A stretch of DNA of 28,608 nucleotides from NCBI GenBank assembly GCA_964348615.1, contig CAYGDE010000005.1, positions 1-28,608 of the forward strand. The letters run 5' to 3'. The DNA is from DATIHT01 sp964348615 (GTDB lineage: Bacteria > Patescibacteriota > Microgenomatia > Curtissbacterales > GWA2-41-24). The translations under genes and the position numbers were made by a program. The notes below the pieces were generated by a model that was not told where the DNA came from, did no database searches, and was given only the letters and a program-made list of their open reading frames with translations. This document shows positions 1 through 5,678 of the stretch, one piece after another (position 1 is the first letter of the stretch; every line of letters starts with the position of its first letter).

Positions 1-1
1 C

Positions 2-157
2 ACAAAGATTATCTGGATTAAAATGGGACAAATGGAAACCAGCCAAAAGACTAAATTAAGGCTTGTGGGTGCACTGGGACTCGAATGGAACACCCTGATT
101 GAGCATGTATTGTTGATAAATGATACTTTTTGTAGACTCTCCGTGCAAGCCTATTAG
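2..157 (+). CDS. Possible C-terminal end of a gene entering from the left edge
   Basis: An open frame of 51 codons runs from the window edge to a TAG at 155-157, whose first bases overlap the stop of the oppositely oriented gene at 154. No family is recognised. The middle of the frame, reading V-G-A-L-G-L-E, is the translation of a tRNA 3'-end-like stretch at 65-85. Such tails appear when an open frame reads through a tRNA remnant or an attachment site, so the upstream part may belong to an integrase or recombinase, but nothing visible proves this. It may equally be chance open frame. Confidence 0.2.
   Translation, partial: TKIIWIKMGQMETSQKTKLRLVGALGLEWNTLIEHVLLINDTFCRLSVQAY
65..85 (-). pseudogene. 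Orphan tRNA 3'-end-like fragment (T-loop and acceptor strand)
   Basis: Read on the minus strand this has a T-loop (TTCGAGT), the 3' half of a T-stem (CCCAG), an acceptor-like strand (TGCACCC) and a discriminator A. It matches the 3' end of the intact tRNA-Lys at 786-806 at 18 of 21 positions. The 5' half of the T-stem does not pair and no matching GGGTGCA 5' acceptor strand lies in the next 100 bases, so no complete tRNA is present. It may be a decayed tRNA or an attachment-site remnant. Confidence 0.4.
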
Positions 158-666
158 AGAAGTTTATGAAAGGCATCTCTCGCTCCGCTAATTCGACCCT
201 GTTGTAAAGCTGTATCTATAACAAAGAGCATTCCAAGTAGATCTCCATAAGGCTGTGGCAATTTTTCAACATAATCGTCTACAGGCGGTACAGCTAATTC
301 TCCTTTTAATGATTCGTTAACTTTTAGCATTGCCTTTCTGGCTATTCCAGTCATCTGATTATGACCAGATGGATCGTCTGGATCGATGCTCAAAGCATAA
401 CTTGAGGCAAGTTTCAGAAAGAGATTATTGTGGTATTCCCAGTTTAAGTCAAGAAGTTCGGTTGCAGTCTCGCCATGCTCCTGCTCGTCTAAAAGGTCAA
501 AAGATCTCTGACGAAGCTGCACCCACTGTTCCGTCAAAGCTTGATCAGGTATGCCTCGTTCCTCTTCTGGTCTCGATCTCAGTGTTTCAATTTGAGCGGC
601 TATCTCATGCAAAAGTGTGTATGCCACGTCTTTTGGTGAGATAGGAACTGCATCATTCTCGTTCAT
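154..666 (-). CDS. Unknown protein, about 170 aa
   Basis: No family is recognised. The product is soluble-looking, rich in acidic residues and leucine, probably mainly helical, with no signal peptide or membrane segment. Two starts are possible: GTG at 696 (180 aa) and ATG at 666 (170 aa). The ATG is preferred because a near-consensus promoter (-35 TTGTCA, 17-bp spacer, -10 TATAAT) ends nine bases before it, so the transcript should start at about base 669 and could not include the GTG. Neither start has a Shine-Dalgarno sequence. The gene lies between an orphan tRNA fragment and an intact tRNA-Lys, in what looks like an accessory segment, so it could be cargo. The gene itself is well supported by its length, promoter and lack of competing frames; its function is not. 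Confidence 0.6.
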   Translation of the reverse strand: MNENDAVPISPKDVAYTLLHEIAAQIETLRSRPEEERGIPDQALTEQWVQLRQRSFDLLDEQEHGETATELLDLNWEYHNNLFLKLASSYALSIDPDDPSGHNQMTGIARKAMLKVNESLKGELAVPPVDDYVEKLPQPYGDLLGMLFVIDTALQQGRISGARDAFHKLL

Positions 667-675
667 CAGAAGATA

Positions 676-704
676 ATTATAGACTTTGTCTGACACTTTG
701 ACAA
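676..704 (-). promoter_or_regulatory. Promoter for the unknown gene at 154-666
   Basis: -35 TTGTCA (699-704), 17-bp spacer, -10 TATAAT (676-681). This is one of the best sigma70-type matches in the window. The expected start of transcription is near 669, three bases before the ATG, giving an essentially leaderless mRNA. Confidence 0.75.
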
Positions 705-786
705 AATGCGTTCACAGGTACTCGAACACTTTTTGCCTCAAATTTTTAAGCGGCAATTTCACAAAGTGTAAAATTTGTGGCTAATG

Positions 787-858
787 TGGGGGCACAGGGA
801 TTCGAACCCTGAACCAATCGCTTAAAAGGCGATTGCTCTACCATTGAGCTATACCCCC
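787..858 (-). tRNA. tRNA-Lys (anticodon TTT)
   Basis: A complete 72-base cloverleaf can be folded by eye: acceptor GGGGGTA/TGCCCCC (one T-G pair), D-arm GCTC/GAGC with a seven-base loop, anticodon stem ATCGC/GCGAT with loop CTTTTAA (anticodon UUU), a five-base variable loop, and T-arm CAGGG/CCCTG with loop TTCGAAT. The discriminator is A. CCA is not encoded, since the next bases read CAT. The stop codon of the upstream GIY-YIG gene overlaps its first base, so the tRNA is probably transcribed together with that gene and trimmed. The likely promoter lies beyond the broken copy at 1118-1174. Confidence 0.93.
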
Positions 859-1115
859 TAGTTTCCAATTACAGATCTGATGTAATCCCGACCGACGTGA
901 GATTTTAAAACCTTTTCCCGCTTAATTGCTTCTACCCTTGTTTTAAAAGTTTCTTCATATATCAGTTTCCATGGCCCAGTATTTTTTGCAGTATAGCTCT
1001 TTTTGTTATAAAACAACTCTTTATTATGTCGTTTTAATCTTTTCTCCAAATTATCGGTCTGGCCAATGTATATTTTATCCGTTGATTGACTTCTAATTAC
1101 ATAGACAGTAAACAT
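858..1115 (-). CDS. GIY-YIG nuclease domain protein (UPF0213/YhbQ-like)
   Basis: This 85-residue protein is a minimal GIY-YIG domain: VYVI near residue 4, YIGQT at about 16-20, the catalytic-type Arg in the following helix (EKRLKRH), then PWKLIYEE and a conserved Glu in REKVLKS near the C terminus. The family are single-domain, structure-selective or nicking nucleases related to the UvrC N-terminal domain and to homing endonucleases. The physiological substrate here is unknown. The context is remarkable: the ATG lies three bases past the end of a truncated tRNA-Lys copy, and the TAG shares its last base with the first base of the intact tRNA-Lys. There is no Shine-Dalgarno sequence and no -10 close to the ATG, so expression should depend on the tRNA promoter at about 1205. 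Family assignment is confident; a homing or mobile role is inference. Confidence 0.88.
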   Translation of the reverse strand: MFTVYVIRSQSTDKIYIGQTDNLEKRLKRHNKELFYNKKSYTAKNTGPWKLIYEETFKTRVEAIKREKVLKSHVGRDYIRSVIGN

Positions 1116-1117
1116 GT

Positions 1118-1174
1118 CTGAACCAATCGCTTAAAAGTCCGGCGCAGCCGGATCTACCATTGAGCTATACCCCC
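1118..1174 (-). pseudogene. Broken second copy of tRNA-Lys
   Basis: On the minus strand this starts like the intact tRNA-Lys. Twenty-two bases (1153-1174) are identical to 837-858, covering the acceptor 5' strand and D-arm. A second identical block of 20 bases (1118-1137 = 809-828) covers the anticodon loop to the start of the T-stem. Between the blocks the eight bases that form the 5' side of the anticodon stem are replaced by a 15-base palindrome. The copy stops after the first three T-stem bases and runs straight into the GIY-YIG start. It lacks the T-arm and 3' acceptor strand, so it cannot be a working tRNA. Confidence 0.85.
1138..1152. repeat. Perfect 6-bp palindrome inside the broken tRNA
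   Basis: The sequence is TCCGGC-GCA-GCCGGA, a GC-rich hairpin with a three-base loop in an otherwise AT-rich setting. It replaces the eight bases GCGATTGC that occupy the same place (829-836) in the intact tRNA-Lys. I saw no second copy in the window. Confidence 0.8.
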
Positions 1175-1204
1175 GCTTTGCGCAAATTAATTGTATAACA
1201 CCAA

Positions 1205-1213
1205 ATTATATCA
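1205..1213 (-). promoter_or_regulatory. Extended -10 promoter for the tRNA-Lys/GIY-YIG unit
   Basis: TGA-TATAAT on the minus strand is an exact TGn extended -10. The -35 region is poor, as is common with extended -10 elements. The predicted start is near 1198, about 24 bases before the broken tRNA copy. It would drive the broken tRNA, the GIY-YIG gene and the intact tRNA-Lys as one transcript. Confidence 0.55.
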
Positions 1214-1287
1214 AAGAGATATATATAATAGAAGCTGAATGTGCCTTCGTGCATGCCTAAAGAGAAGGTGTTTAGGACTTGTTGATA

Positions 1288-3096
1288 TTATTGACCGACT
1301 CTTTTTCTCTTTTCGGCCATTTCATCGAGGATCGTTTTGCGGATCCTTATGTTTTGGGGTGTAATTTCTACTAACTCGTCATCACTTATATATTCCAAGG
1401 CTTCTTCCAGGTCCATTCGTTTAACGGCATTAAGTTTCGTGGAAACGTCTTCGCCTTTGCTGCGCATATTGGTTAAATGTTTTTCTTTACAAACGTTTAC
1501 ACTTATGTCTTCTGGTCTTGGGTTTTTACCAATTACTTGTCCTTTGTAAACTGACTGGCCTGCTTCCACAAAAATAACTCCGCGTTCTTGTGCATTTAAA
1601 AGCCCGTAAGTTTTGGTTGTACCACTTTCGTGAACAACAAGAGACCCATGGTTTCTGGTAAAAACAGTAGGCGTTTCATCTCGATATTCTAAAAATAAAG
1701 TATTTATTGTGCCTAAGCCTTTGGTGTCTGTTATAAATTCACTTCTGTAGCCGAAAAGTTCTCTTGTTGCAATTATAAATTCAAAAAAGGTCGTGTTTCC
1801 CTCGTTTTTCATATCGACAAGTTCGGCATGACGTTCGCCCATTTTTTGCATAATTGCTCCTGAATATTGCTCCGGGGCATCTATGAAAACTTGCTCATAA
1901 GGGGTTTGTTTTTTGCCATTTACCACTTTGGTGATTACCTGCGGCCTGGCAACCTGAAACTCGTAGCCTTCACGTCTTAGCCGTTCAATTAGGATTGAAA
2001 GGTGTAATTCTCCCCTGCCAGAAACAATCCAGTCTCCACTGAGGCTATCTTCAACTTTAAGAGCCACATCGGTTTCTAGTTCTTTGTAAAGCCTTTCGCG
2101 AATTTGGCGTGAGGTTTTAAATTTTCCTTCATGGCCCGCAAATGGCGAAGAATTTACCGAAAAAGTCATTCTAATCGTTGGTTCTTCTATTTTTAAAACG
2201 GGAAGAGCTAATGGTTCTTTTGCGTCTGCTATGGTTTCCCCAATTGTAATATCCGCGATTCCGGAAACAGCTACGATATCCCCGGCCTCGGCCTCTTTAA
2301 CATCTGTTTTTTCAAGCCCAACAAAGGTAGCAACGGAAGTAAGAGAAGTTTTCTTTTGCTGCCCCTCCCTGTCGATATGAACTACTTCCTGCCCCGCCCC
2401 CATTTTACCGTTGTAAATTTTTCCTATGGCTATTCTGCCTTTGTGCACATCGTAGGTGATGTTGGAAACAAGCATTTGAAGGGGTTTTTCAACATTTATT
2501 TCGGGGGCAGGAATATGATTTACAATTGTTTCAAAAACCGGTTCGATATTTTGCATTGTGGAAATATCGGAACTCATTGATGCTTTTCCGTCTTTGGCAA
2601 CAGCATAAATTGTTGGTGAAAAAGTGGTTTCTTCGTCTGCACCAAGCTCTACAAACAAATCGAAAATCCTATCCAAGACAAACGGTATTCGGGCATTTGG
2701 CTTATCTACTTTGTTTACAACAACAATAATTCTGTGTTTCATTTTTAGGGCCTGTTTCAAAACGAAGTGAGTTTGCGGCATTGGGCCTTCTTGGGCATCT
2801 ACCAATAGTAGACAACCGTCTACCATAGAAAGAACGCGTTCAACTTCCCCGCCAAAATCCGCATGGCCCGGGGTATCTACAATGTTTATCTTGATATCAT
2901 TCCAAATTATTGAGGCATTTTTTGAAAAAATGGTAATCCCGCGTTCTTTTTCTAACTCGTTGCTATCCATAATTAAGTCGCTTGACTCAACTTCTTTTTT
3001 GAGCTCGGTTTTTGATTGACGCAGCAAAGCATCCACCAAAGTGGTTTTGCCGTGGTCTACGTGGGCAATAATGGCTACGTTTCGAATGTTTTTCAT
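1288..3096 (-). CDS. typA: Translational GTPase TypA/BipA
   Basis: This 602-residue protein matches the usual TypA/BipA length and layout. It has an N-terminal GTPase domain with P-loop AHVDHGKTT (11-19), switch region RGITI (52-56), DTPGH (74-78) and NKVD (128-131), followed by elongation-factor-like domains II, III and V and the TypA-specific C-terminal domain. TypA binds 70S ribosomes near the EF-G site and helps ribosome assembly, especially under cold or stress. The ATG at 3096 is preceded by AAAAGG, a Shine-Dalgarno match at good spacing, unlike most operon-head genes here. The leader also contains a terminator-like hairpin at 3107-3130. No gene lies directly upstream on this strand, so it is probably monocistronic. 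A CCTAAA/TTTAGG stem follows the stop at 1256-1276 without a T-run. Confidence 0.97.
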   Translation of the reverse strand: MKNIRNVAIIAHVDHGKTTLVDALLRQSKTELKKEVESSDLIMDSNELEKERGITIFSKNASIIWNDIKINIVDTPGHADFGGEVERVLSMVDGCLLLVDAQEGPMPQTHFVLKQALKMKHRIIVVVNKVDKPNARIPFVLDRIFDLFVELGADEETTFSPTIYAVAKDGKASMSSDISTMQNIEPVFETIVNHIPAPEINVEKPLQMLVSNITYDVHKGRIAIGKIYNGKMGAGQEVVHIDREGQQKKTSLTSVATFVGLEKTDVKEAEAGDIVAVSGIADITIGETIADAKEPLALPVLKIEEPTIRMTFSVNSSPFAGHEGKFKTSRQIRERLYKELETDVALKVEDSLSGDWIVSGRGELHLSILIERLRREGYEFQVARPQVITKVVNGKKQTPYEQVFIDAPEQYSGAIMQKMGERHAELVDMKNEGNTTFFEFIIATRELFGYRSEFITDTKGLGTINTLFLEYRDETPTVFTRNHGSLVVHESGTTKTYGLLNAQERGVIFVEAGQSVYKGQVIGKNPRPEDISVNVCKEKHLTNMRSKGEDVSTKLNAVKRMDLEEALEYISDDELVEITPQNIRIRKTILDEMAEKRKRVGQ

Positions 3097-3106
3097 TTTT
3101 CCTTTT

Positions 3107-3130
3107 AAAAAACCGCCCCATACGGCGGTT
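3107..3130 (-). terminator. Terminator-like hairpin in the typA 5' leader (possible attenuator)
   Basis: On the minus strand AACCGCC pairs with GGCGGTT over a six-base loop and is followed at once by TTTT, then AAAAGG and the typA ATG. The shape is that of an intrinsic terminator, yet it lies ahead of the typA start with no leftward gene upstream. On the plus strand the same stem is followed by a weaker T-rich stretch. It may attenuate typA, protect the 5' end of its mRNA, or stop stray antisense transcription. Confidence 0.55.
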
Positions 3131-3139
3131 GGTGTTTTA

Positions 3140-3145
3140 ATTTTA
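3140..3145 (-). promoter_or_regulatory. Weak candidate -10 for typA
   Basis: TAAAAT on the minus strand lies just upstream of the leader hairpin. Transcription from here would begin near 3133, so the mRNA would start almost at the base of the stem. No good -35 is seen. Confidence 0.3.
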
Positions 3146-3163
3146 CCATATTTGGCCTGTTGA

Positions 3164-3193
3164 TTGTTATTTTGCCTTCCGTTGATTTAAAAT
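3164..3193 (+). promoter_or_regulatory. Promoter of the gene at 3200
   Basis: -35 TTGTTA (3164-3169), 18-bp spacer, -10 TAAAAT (3188-3193), which ends six bases before the ATG at 3200. The predicted first transcribed base is the A of the ATG. Confidence 0.55.
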
Positions 3194-3199
3194 TTTCTG

Positions 3200-4024
3200 A
3201 TGGATCTAAAGATACTTACATTTAACATTTGGGATATCCCTTTTTGGTTTTGTGTAAATAGAAAACGCCGAATGGCCAGACTCGGCGCTTTTTTGAAAGA
3301 GAAAAATACTGACGTTTTGTGTTTGCAGGAAAATTTTGACGTGTTACACCGAAGATTAATGCATAAGACGCTTGGTGAAACTATTTATAATCTTCACAAT
3401 AACCATCATAAAACAAGGCGGGTTTTTTTGTATAAAAAGTTTGATAAAACTGGCGGGTTGGCTACCTATTCTAAATTTCCTATAGTAAACACTGAATTTG
3501 TACCCTTTAAAAAACCACTTTTAATGTCTTTACCTGAAAAATTAGGATCAAAAGGTTTTTTGAAAACTCTTATAAAAACACCAAAGGGTAACATTATGGT
3601 CGTAAATGTTCATTTTCTACATGGCCTTGCTGGTACAGCACGAAGTCTGAGAAACATGCAAATTAAACAACTTATTGAAAATTTAAGATCCGTTAAAAAT
3701 ACTGTGATTTTAGCTGGTGACTTTAATGATGAAGCCAATAGCCATATCGATAATTTTTCGCATGAGTTTCGTGGTGCAGGATTTTCCGATGCTGCTTTAT
3801 TTTTAAAAAAAATCCCACAGCCAACCCTTTTGACTTCAAATAAATACACTTCTATTCTTTTTCAGTATAGAGGGAATAAATCTGAAAGGTACGACCATAT
3901 TTTTATTAGGAATTGCAAACGAGTTATTTTGAAAGTATTAGACCTCGAGACTTTGCTCCAACCAGAAGACCCGCTTTCGGATCATGAACCTGTCATGGCG
4001 AAATTGCGTTTAGTTAAGATATAA
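3200..4024 (+). CDS. Endonuclease/exonuclease/phosphatase (EEP) family protein
   Basis: This 274-residue single-domain protein carries the ordered EEP/DNase I-like motifs: N9 in LTFNIWD, metal-binding E44 in CLQEN, NVHF at 136-139, AGDFND at 172-177, RYDHIF at 230-235 and the catalytic SDHEP at 260-264. Family members cleave phosphodiester or phosphomonoester bonds in nucleic acids, inositol phosphates or sphingolipids using a divalent metal. The sequence does not show which substrate is used. There is no signal peptide, so it is probably cytoplasmic. It is followed after ten bases by a glutaredoxin-like gene whose -10 overlaps its stop codon. It is likely to be transcribed as a leaderless message from its own promoter. 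Confidence 0.85.
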   Translation: MDLKILTFNIWDIPFWFCVNRKRRMARLGAFLKEKNTDVLCLQENFDVLHRRLMHKTLGETIYNLHNNHHKTRRVFLYKKFDKTGGLATYSKFPIVNTEFVPFKKPLLMSLPEKLGSKGFLKTLIKTPKGNIMVVNVHFLHGLAGTARSLRNMQIKQLIENLRSVKNTVILAGDFNDEANSHIDNFSHEFRGAGFSDAALFLKKIPQPTLLTSNKYTSILFQYRGNKSERYDHIFIRNCKRVILKVLDLETLLQPEDPLSDHEPVMAKLRLVKI

Positions 4025-4025
4025 T
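4020..4025 (+). promoter_or_regulatory. -10 element overlapping the stop codon of the EEP gene
   Basis: A consensus TATAAT includes the TAA stop at 4022-4024 and ends nine bases before the ATG at 4035. No clear -35 is present. The spacing is the same as at several other gene heads in the window. Confidence 0.5.
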
Positions 4026-4034
4026 TAAAACCAG

Positions 4035-4286
4035 ATGGCAAAAGTAACCATGTACACAACAAGAACTTGCCCTTTTTGCAAAATGCAGAAGGATTATTTA
4101 GCGGAAAAAAAAGTAGAATATACGGAAATTCTAGTAGATGAACACCCTGACGAAGCTGCAAAAATGATTGAGATTTCCGGTCAAATGGGTGTACCGTTTA
4201 CTGTTGTAGACAAGCCATACGGTAACAGAGTTACAATACTCGGCTTTGACAAAACCAGGCTCAACGAAGCTCTTGAATTAAATTAG
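4035..4286 (+). CDS. Glutaredoxin-like thiol-disulfide oxidoreductase
   Basis: This 83-residue protein has a full thioredoxin fold of the glutaredoxin/NrdH type: active site C12-P-F-C15 after the first strand (VTMYTTRT), the cis-proline loop GVPFT at 52-56 (usually GVPxT), and a GFD turn at 70-72. The family reduces protein disulfides or glutathione adducts, and NrdH-like members feed electrons to ribonucleotide reductase. The sequence alone does not tell whether it is reduced by glutathione or by a thioredoxin reductase. It sits ten bases after an EEP-family gene and before a beta-CASP nuclease. It has its own -10 at the nine-base leaderless spacing and no Shine-Dalgarno sequence. Confidence 0.9.
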   Translation: MAKVTMYTTRTCPFCKMQKDYLAEKKVEYTEILVDEHPDEAAKMIEISGQMGVPFTVVDKPYGNRVTILGFDKTRLNEALELN

Positions 4287-4314
4287 CCCCTATCCGCCAA
4301 ACTCCCACCTTTAA

Positions 4315-4320
4315 TATACT
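4315..4320 (+). promoter_or_regulatory. -10 element for the beta-CASP gene
   Basis: TATACT ends seven bases before the ATG at 4328. No convincing -35 is visible. The predicted transcript is leaderless. Confidence 0.45.
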
Positions 4321-4327
4321 AAATATT

Positions 4328-5668
4328 ATGAAGGTTTCCTTTTTGGGTGCAGCAAGAGAAGTAACTGGTTCAAATATTTTGGTTGAAGCTGCAGGTCACA
4401 AAATCCTCTTGGATTGTGGTTTTTTTCAGGGGAGTATTGTTGCTGAAGAAAGAAATTATGCCCCTTTTGCGTACGACCCTAAAAGTATTGATGCTCTAGT
4501 TGTTTGCCACGCGCATTTAGACCATGTTGGCAGAATCCCAAAATTAGTGCGTGAAGGATTTGCAGGCAAAATTTTCTCGACCGCCCCTACGCAAGAACTT
4601 GCTTCTTTGGTAATGGAAGATAATGCAAAATTAATGAGGGAGGAGGCAAAGAAAGATAACCACCAGCCGCTTTATTTTGAAGAAGATATACAACGTGCGC
4701 TGCAACTTTTTTCAGCCGTTGGTTATGACAGCGAAGTCGAAATTGTCCCTGGCATAAAACTGACATTGAAAAATGCCGGTCATATTTTAGGGTCTGCTTT
4801 TGCGAAAGTTTGTGCTGAAGGGAAAACGCTTGTTTATTCAAGTGATCTTGGGAATGTGCCTTCTAAACTTTTAGACCCTAGGGAGAATATTGAAAGTGCC
4901 GATTTTGTAATATGCGAAACAACTTATGGCGCGCGCGTTCACGAGGATATTTCTAGAAGATCAGAAAAATTGACCTCTATCATTAATTCAACGATTGCAA
5001 ATGGCGGGGTACTTTTGATCCCGACTTTCGCAATTGAACGCACGCAAGAATTGCTTTCGGATATTGAACATTTTTGTGTAGAGGGCAATTGCCTAGTTCC
5101 CCGTTTCTATCTTGACAGCCCTTTGGCTGAAAAAGTAACAAAAGTTTTTGAAAAATATCCTGAATTTTTGAAAAAAGGACTTTTGGATGGCCCGGATGAC
5201 GATATCTTTGGACTTGCAAGGCTTAAGATGACTTCGACTGTTGAACAATCTAAAGAGATCGACGTGGCCCCGAACCCAAAAATTATTATTGCCGGTTCTG
5301 GAATGATGAATGGGGGTAGGATTTTATTTCACCTCCAAAAATATATAGACGACCCAAAAAATACCTTGTTGATTGTTGGATACCAAGCGAAAGGAACTTT
5401 GGGCAGAAGACTTTTTGACGGAGAGAAGGAAGTTAAGATTTTTGGAAAAAAATTCCAAGTTCGGGCACGAATACTCGCAATCGGATCATACAGTGCACAT
5501 GCAGACGCACCTCAGCTTTTAGACTGGGTTGGAAAAATGTCTGGTTTAAAAAGAGTTTTCTTGGTTCATGGCGAATCCGAACAAACTATTGCTTTTGGAA
5601 AAGCTGTTTTTGAAAAACTTCAAATTGAGGCAGATATTCCACAACAGGGAGAGACCTACGAACTTTAA
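4328..5668 (+). CDS. Metallo-beta-lactamase/beta-CASP ribonuclease
   Basis: This 446-residue protein shows all the metal-ligand motifs of the family: HAHLDH at 61-66, GHILGSA at 151-157, the Asp of SSDLG at 171-175, then the beta-CASP motifs E197 (CETTYG), SAHAD at 389-393 and VHGE at 413-416. It lacks the extra C-terminal domain of RNase J and resembles the short YSH1/CPSF73-like bacterial group. These are zinc-dependent endo/exoribonucleases involved in RNA processing or decay. IAGSGMMNGG at 321-330 is the family motif at the junction between the beta-CASP and lactamase folds. The gene ends ten bases from the convergent FAD-oxidase gene with no terminator visible between them. Confidence 0.93.
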   Translation: MKVSFLGAAREVTGSNILVEAAGHKILLDCGFFQGSIVAEERNYAPFAYDPKSIDALVVCHAHLDHVGRIPKLVREGFAGKIFSTAPTQELASLVMEDNAKLMREEAKKDNHQPLYFEEDIQRALQLFSAVGYDSEVEIVPGIKLTLKNAGHILGSAFAKVCAEGKTLVYSSDLGNVPSKLLDPRENIESADFVICETTYGARVHEDISRRSEKLTSIINSTIANGGVLLIPTFAIERTQELLSDIEHFCVEGNCLVPRFYLDSPLAEKVTKVFEKYPEFLKKGLLDGPDDDIFGLARLKMTSTVEQSKEIDVAPNPKIIIAGSGMMNGGRILFHLQKYIDDPKNTLLIVGYQAKGTLGRRLFDGEKEVKIFGKKFQVRARILAIGSYSAHADAPQLLDWVGKMSGLKRVFLVHGESEQTIAFGKAVFEKLQIEADIPQQGETYEL

Positions 5669-5678
5669 TTGTTAAAAT

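Noticed and set aside
330..644. Plus-strand open frame of 104 codons
   Set aside because: It is antisense within the unknown gene at 154-666, which has a strong matching promoter; this frame has none.
1118..1174. Second functional tRNA, possibly with a changed anticodon stem
   Set aside because: It has no T-arm or 3' acceptor strand, the D-stem is mismatched and the 3' side of the anticodon stem has lost its partner.
1256..1276. CCTAAA/TTTAGG stem after typA as a terminator
   Set aside because: The stem is only six A/T-rich pairs with a nine-base loop and no T-run follows on either strand.
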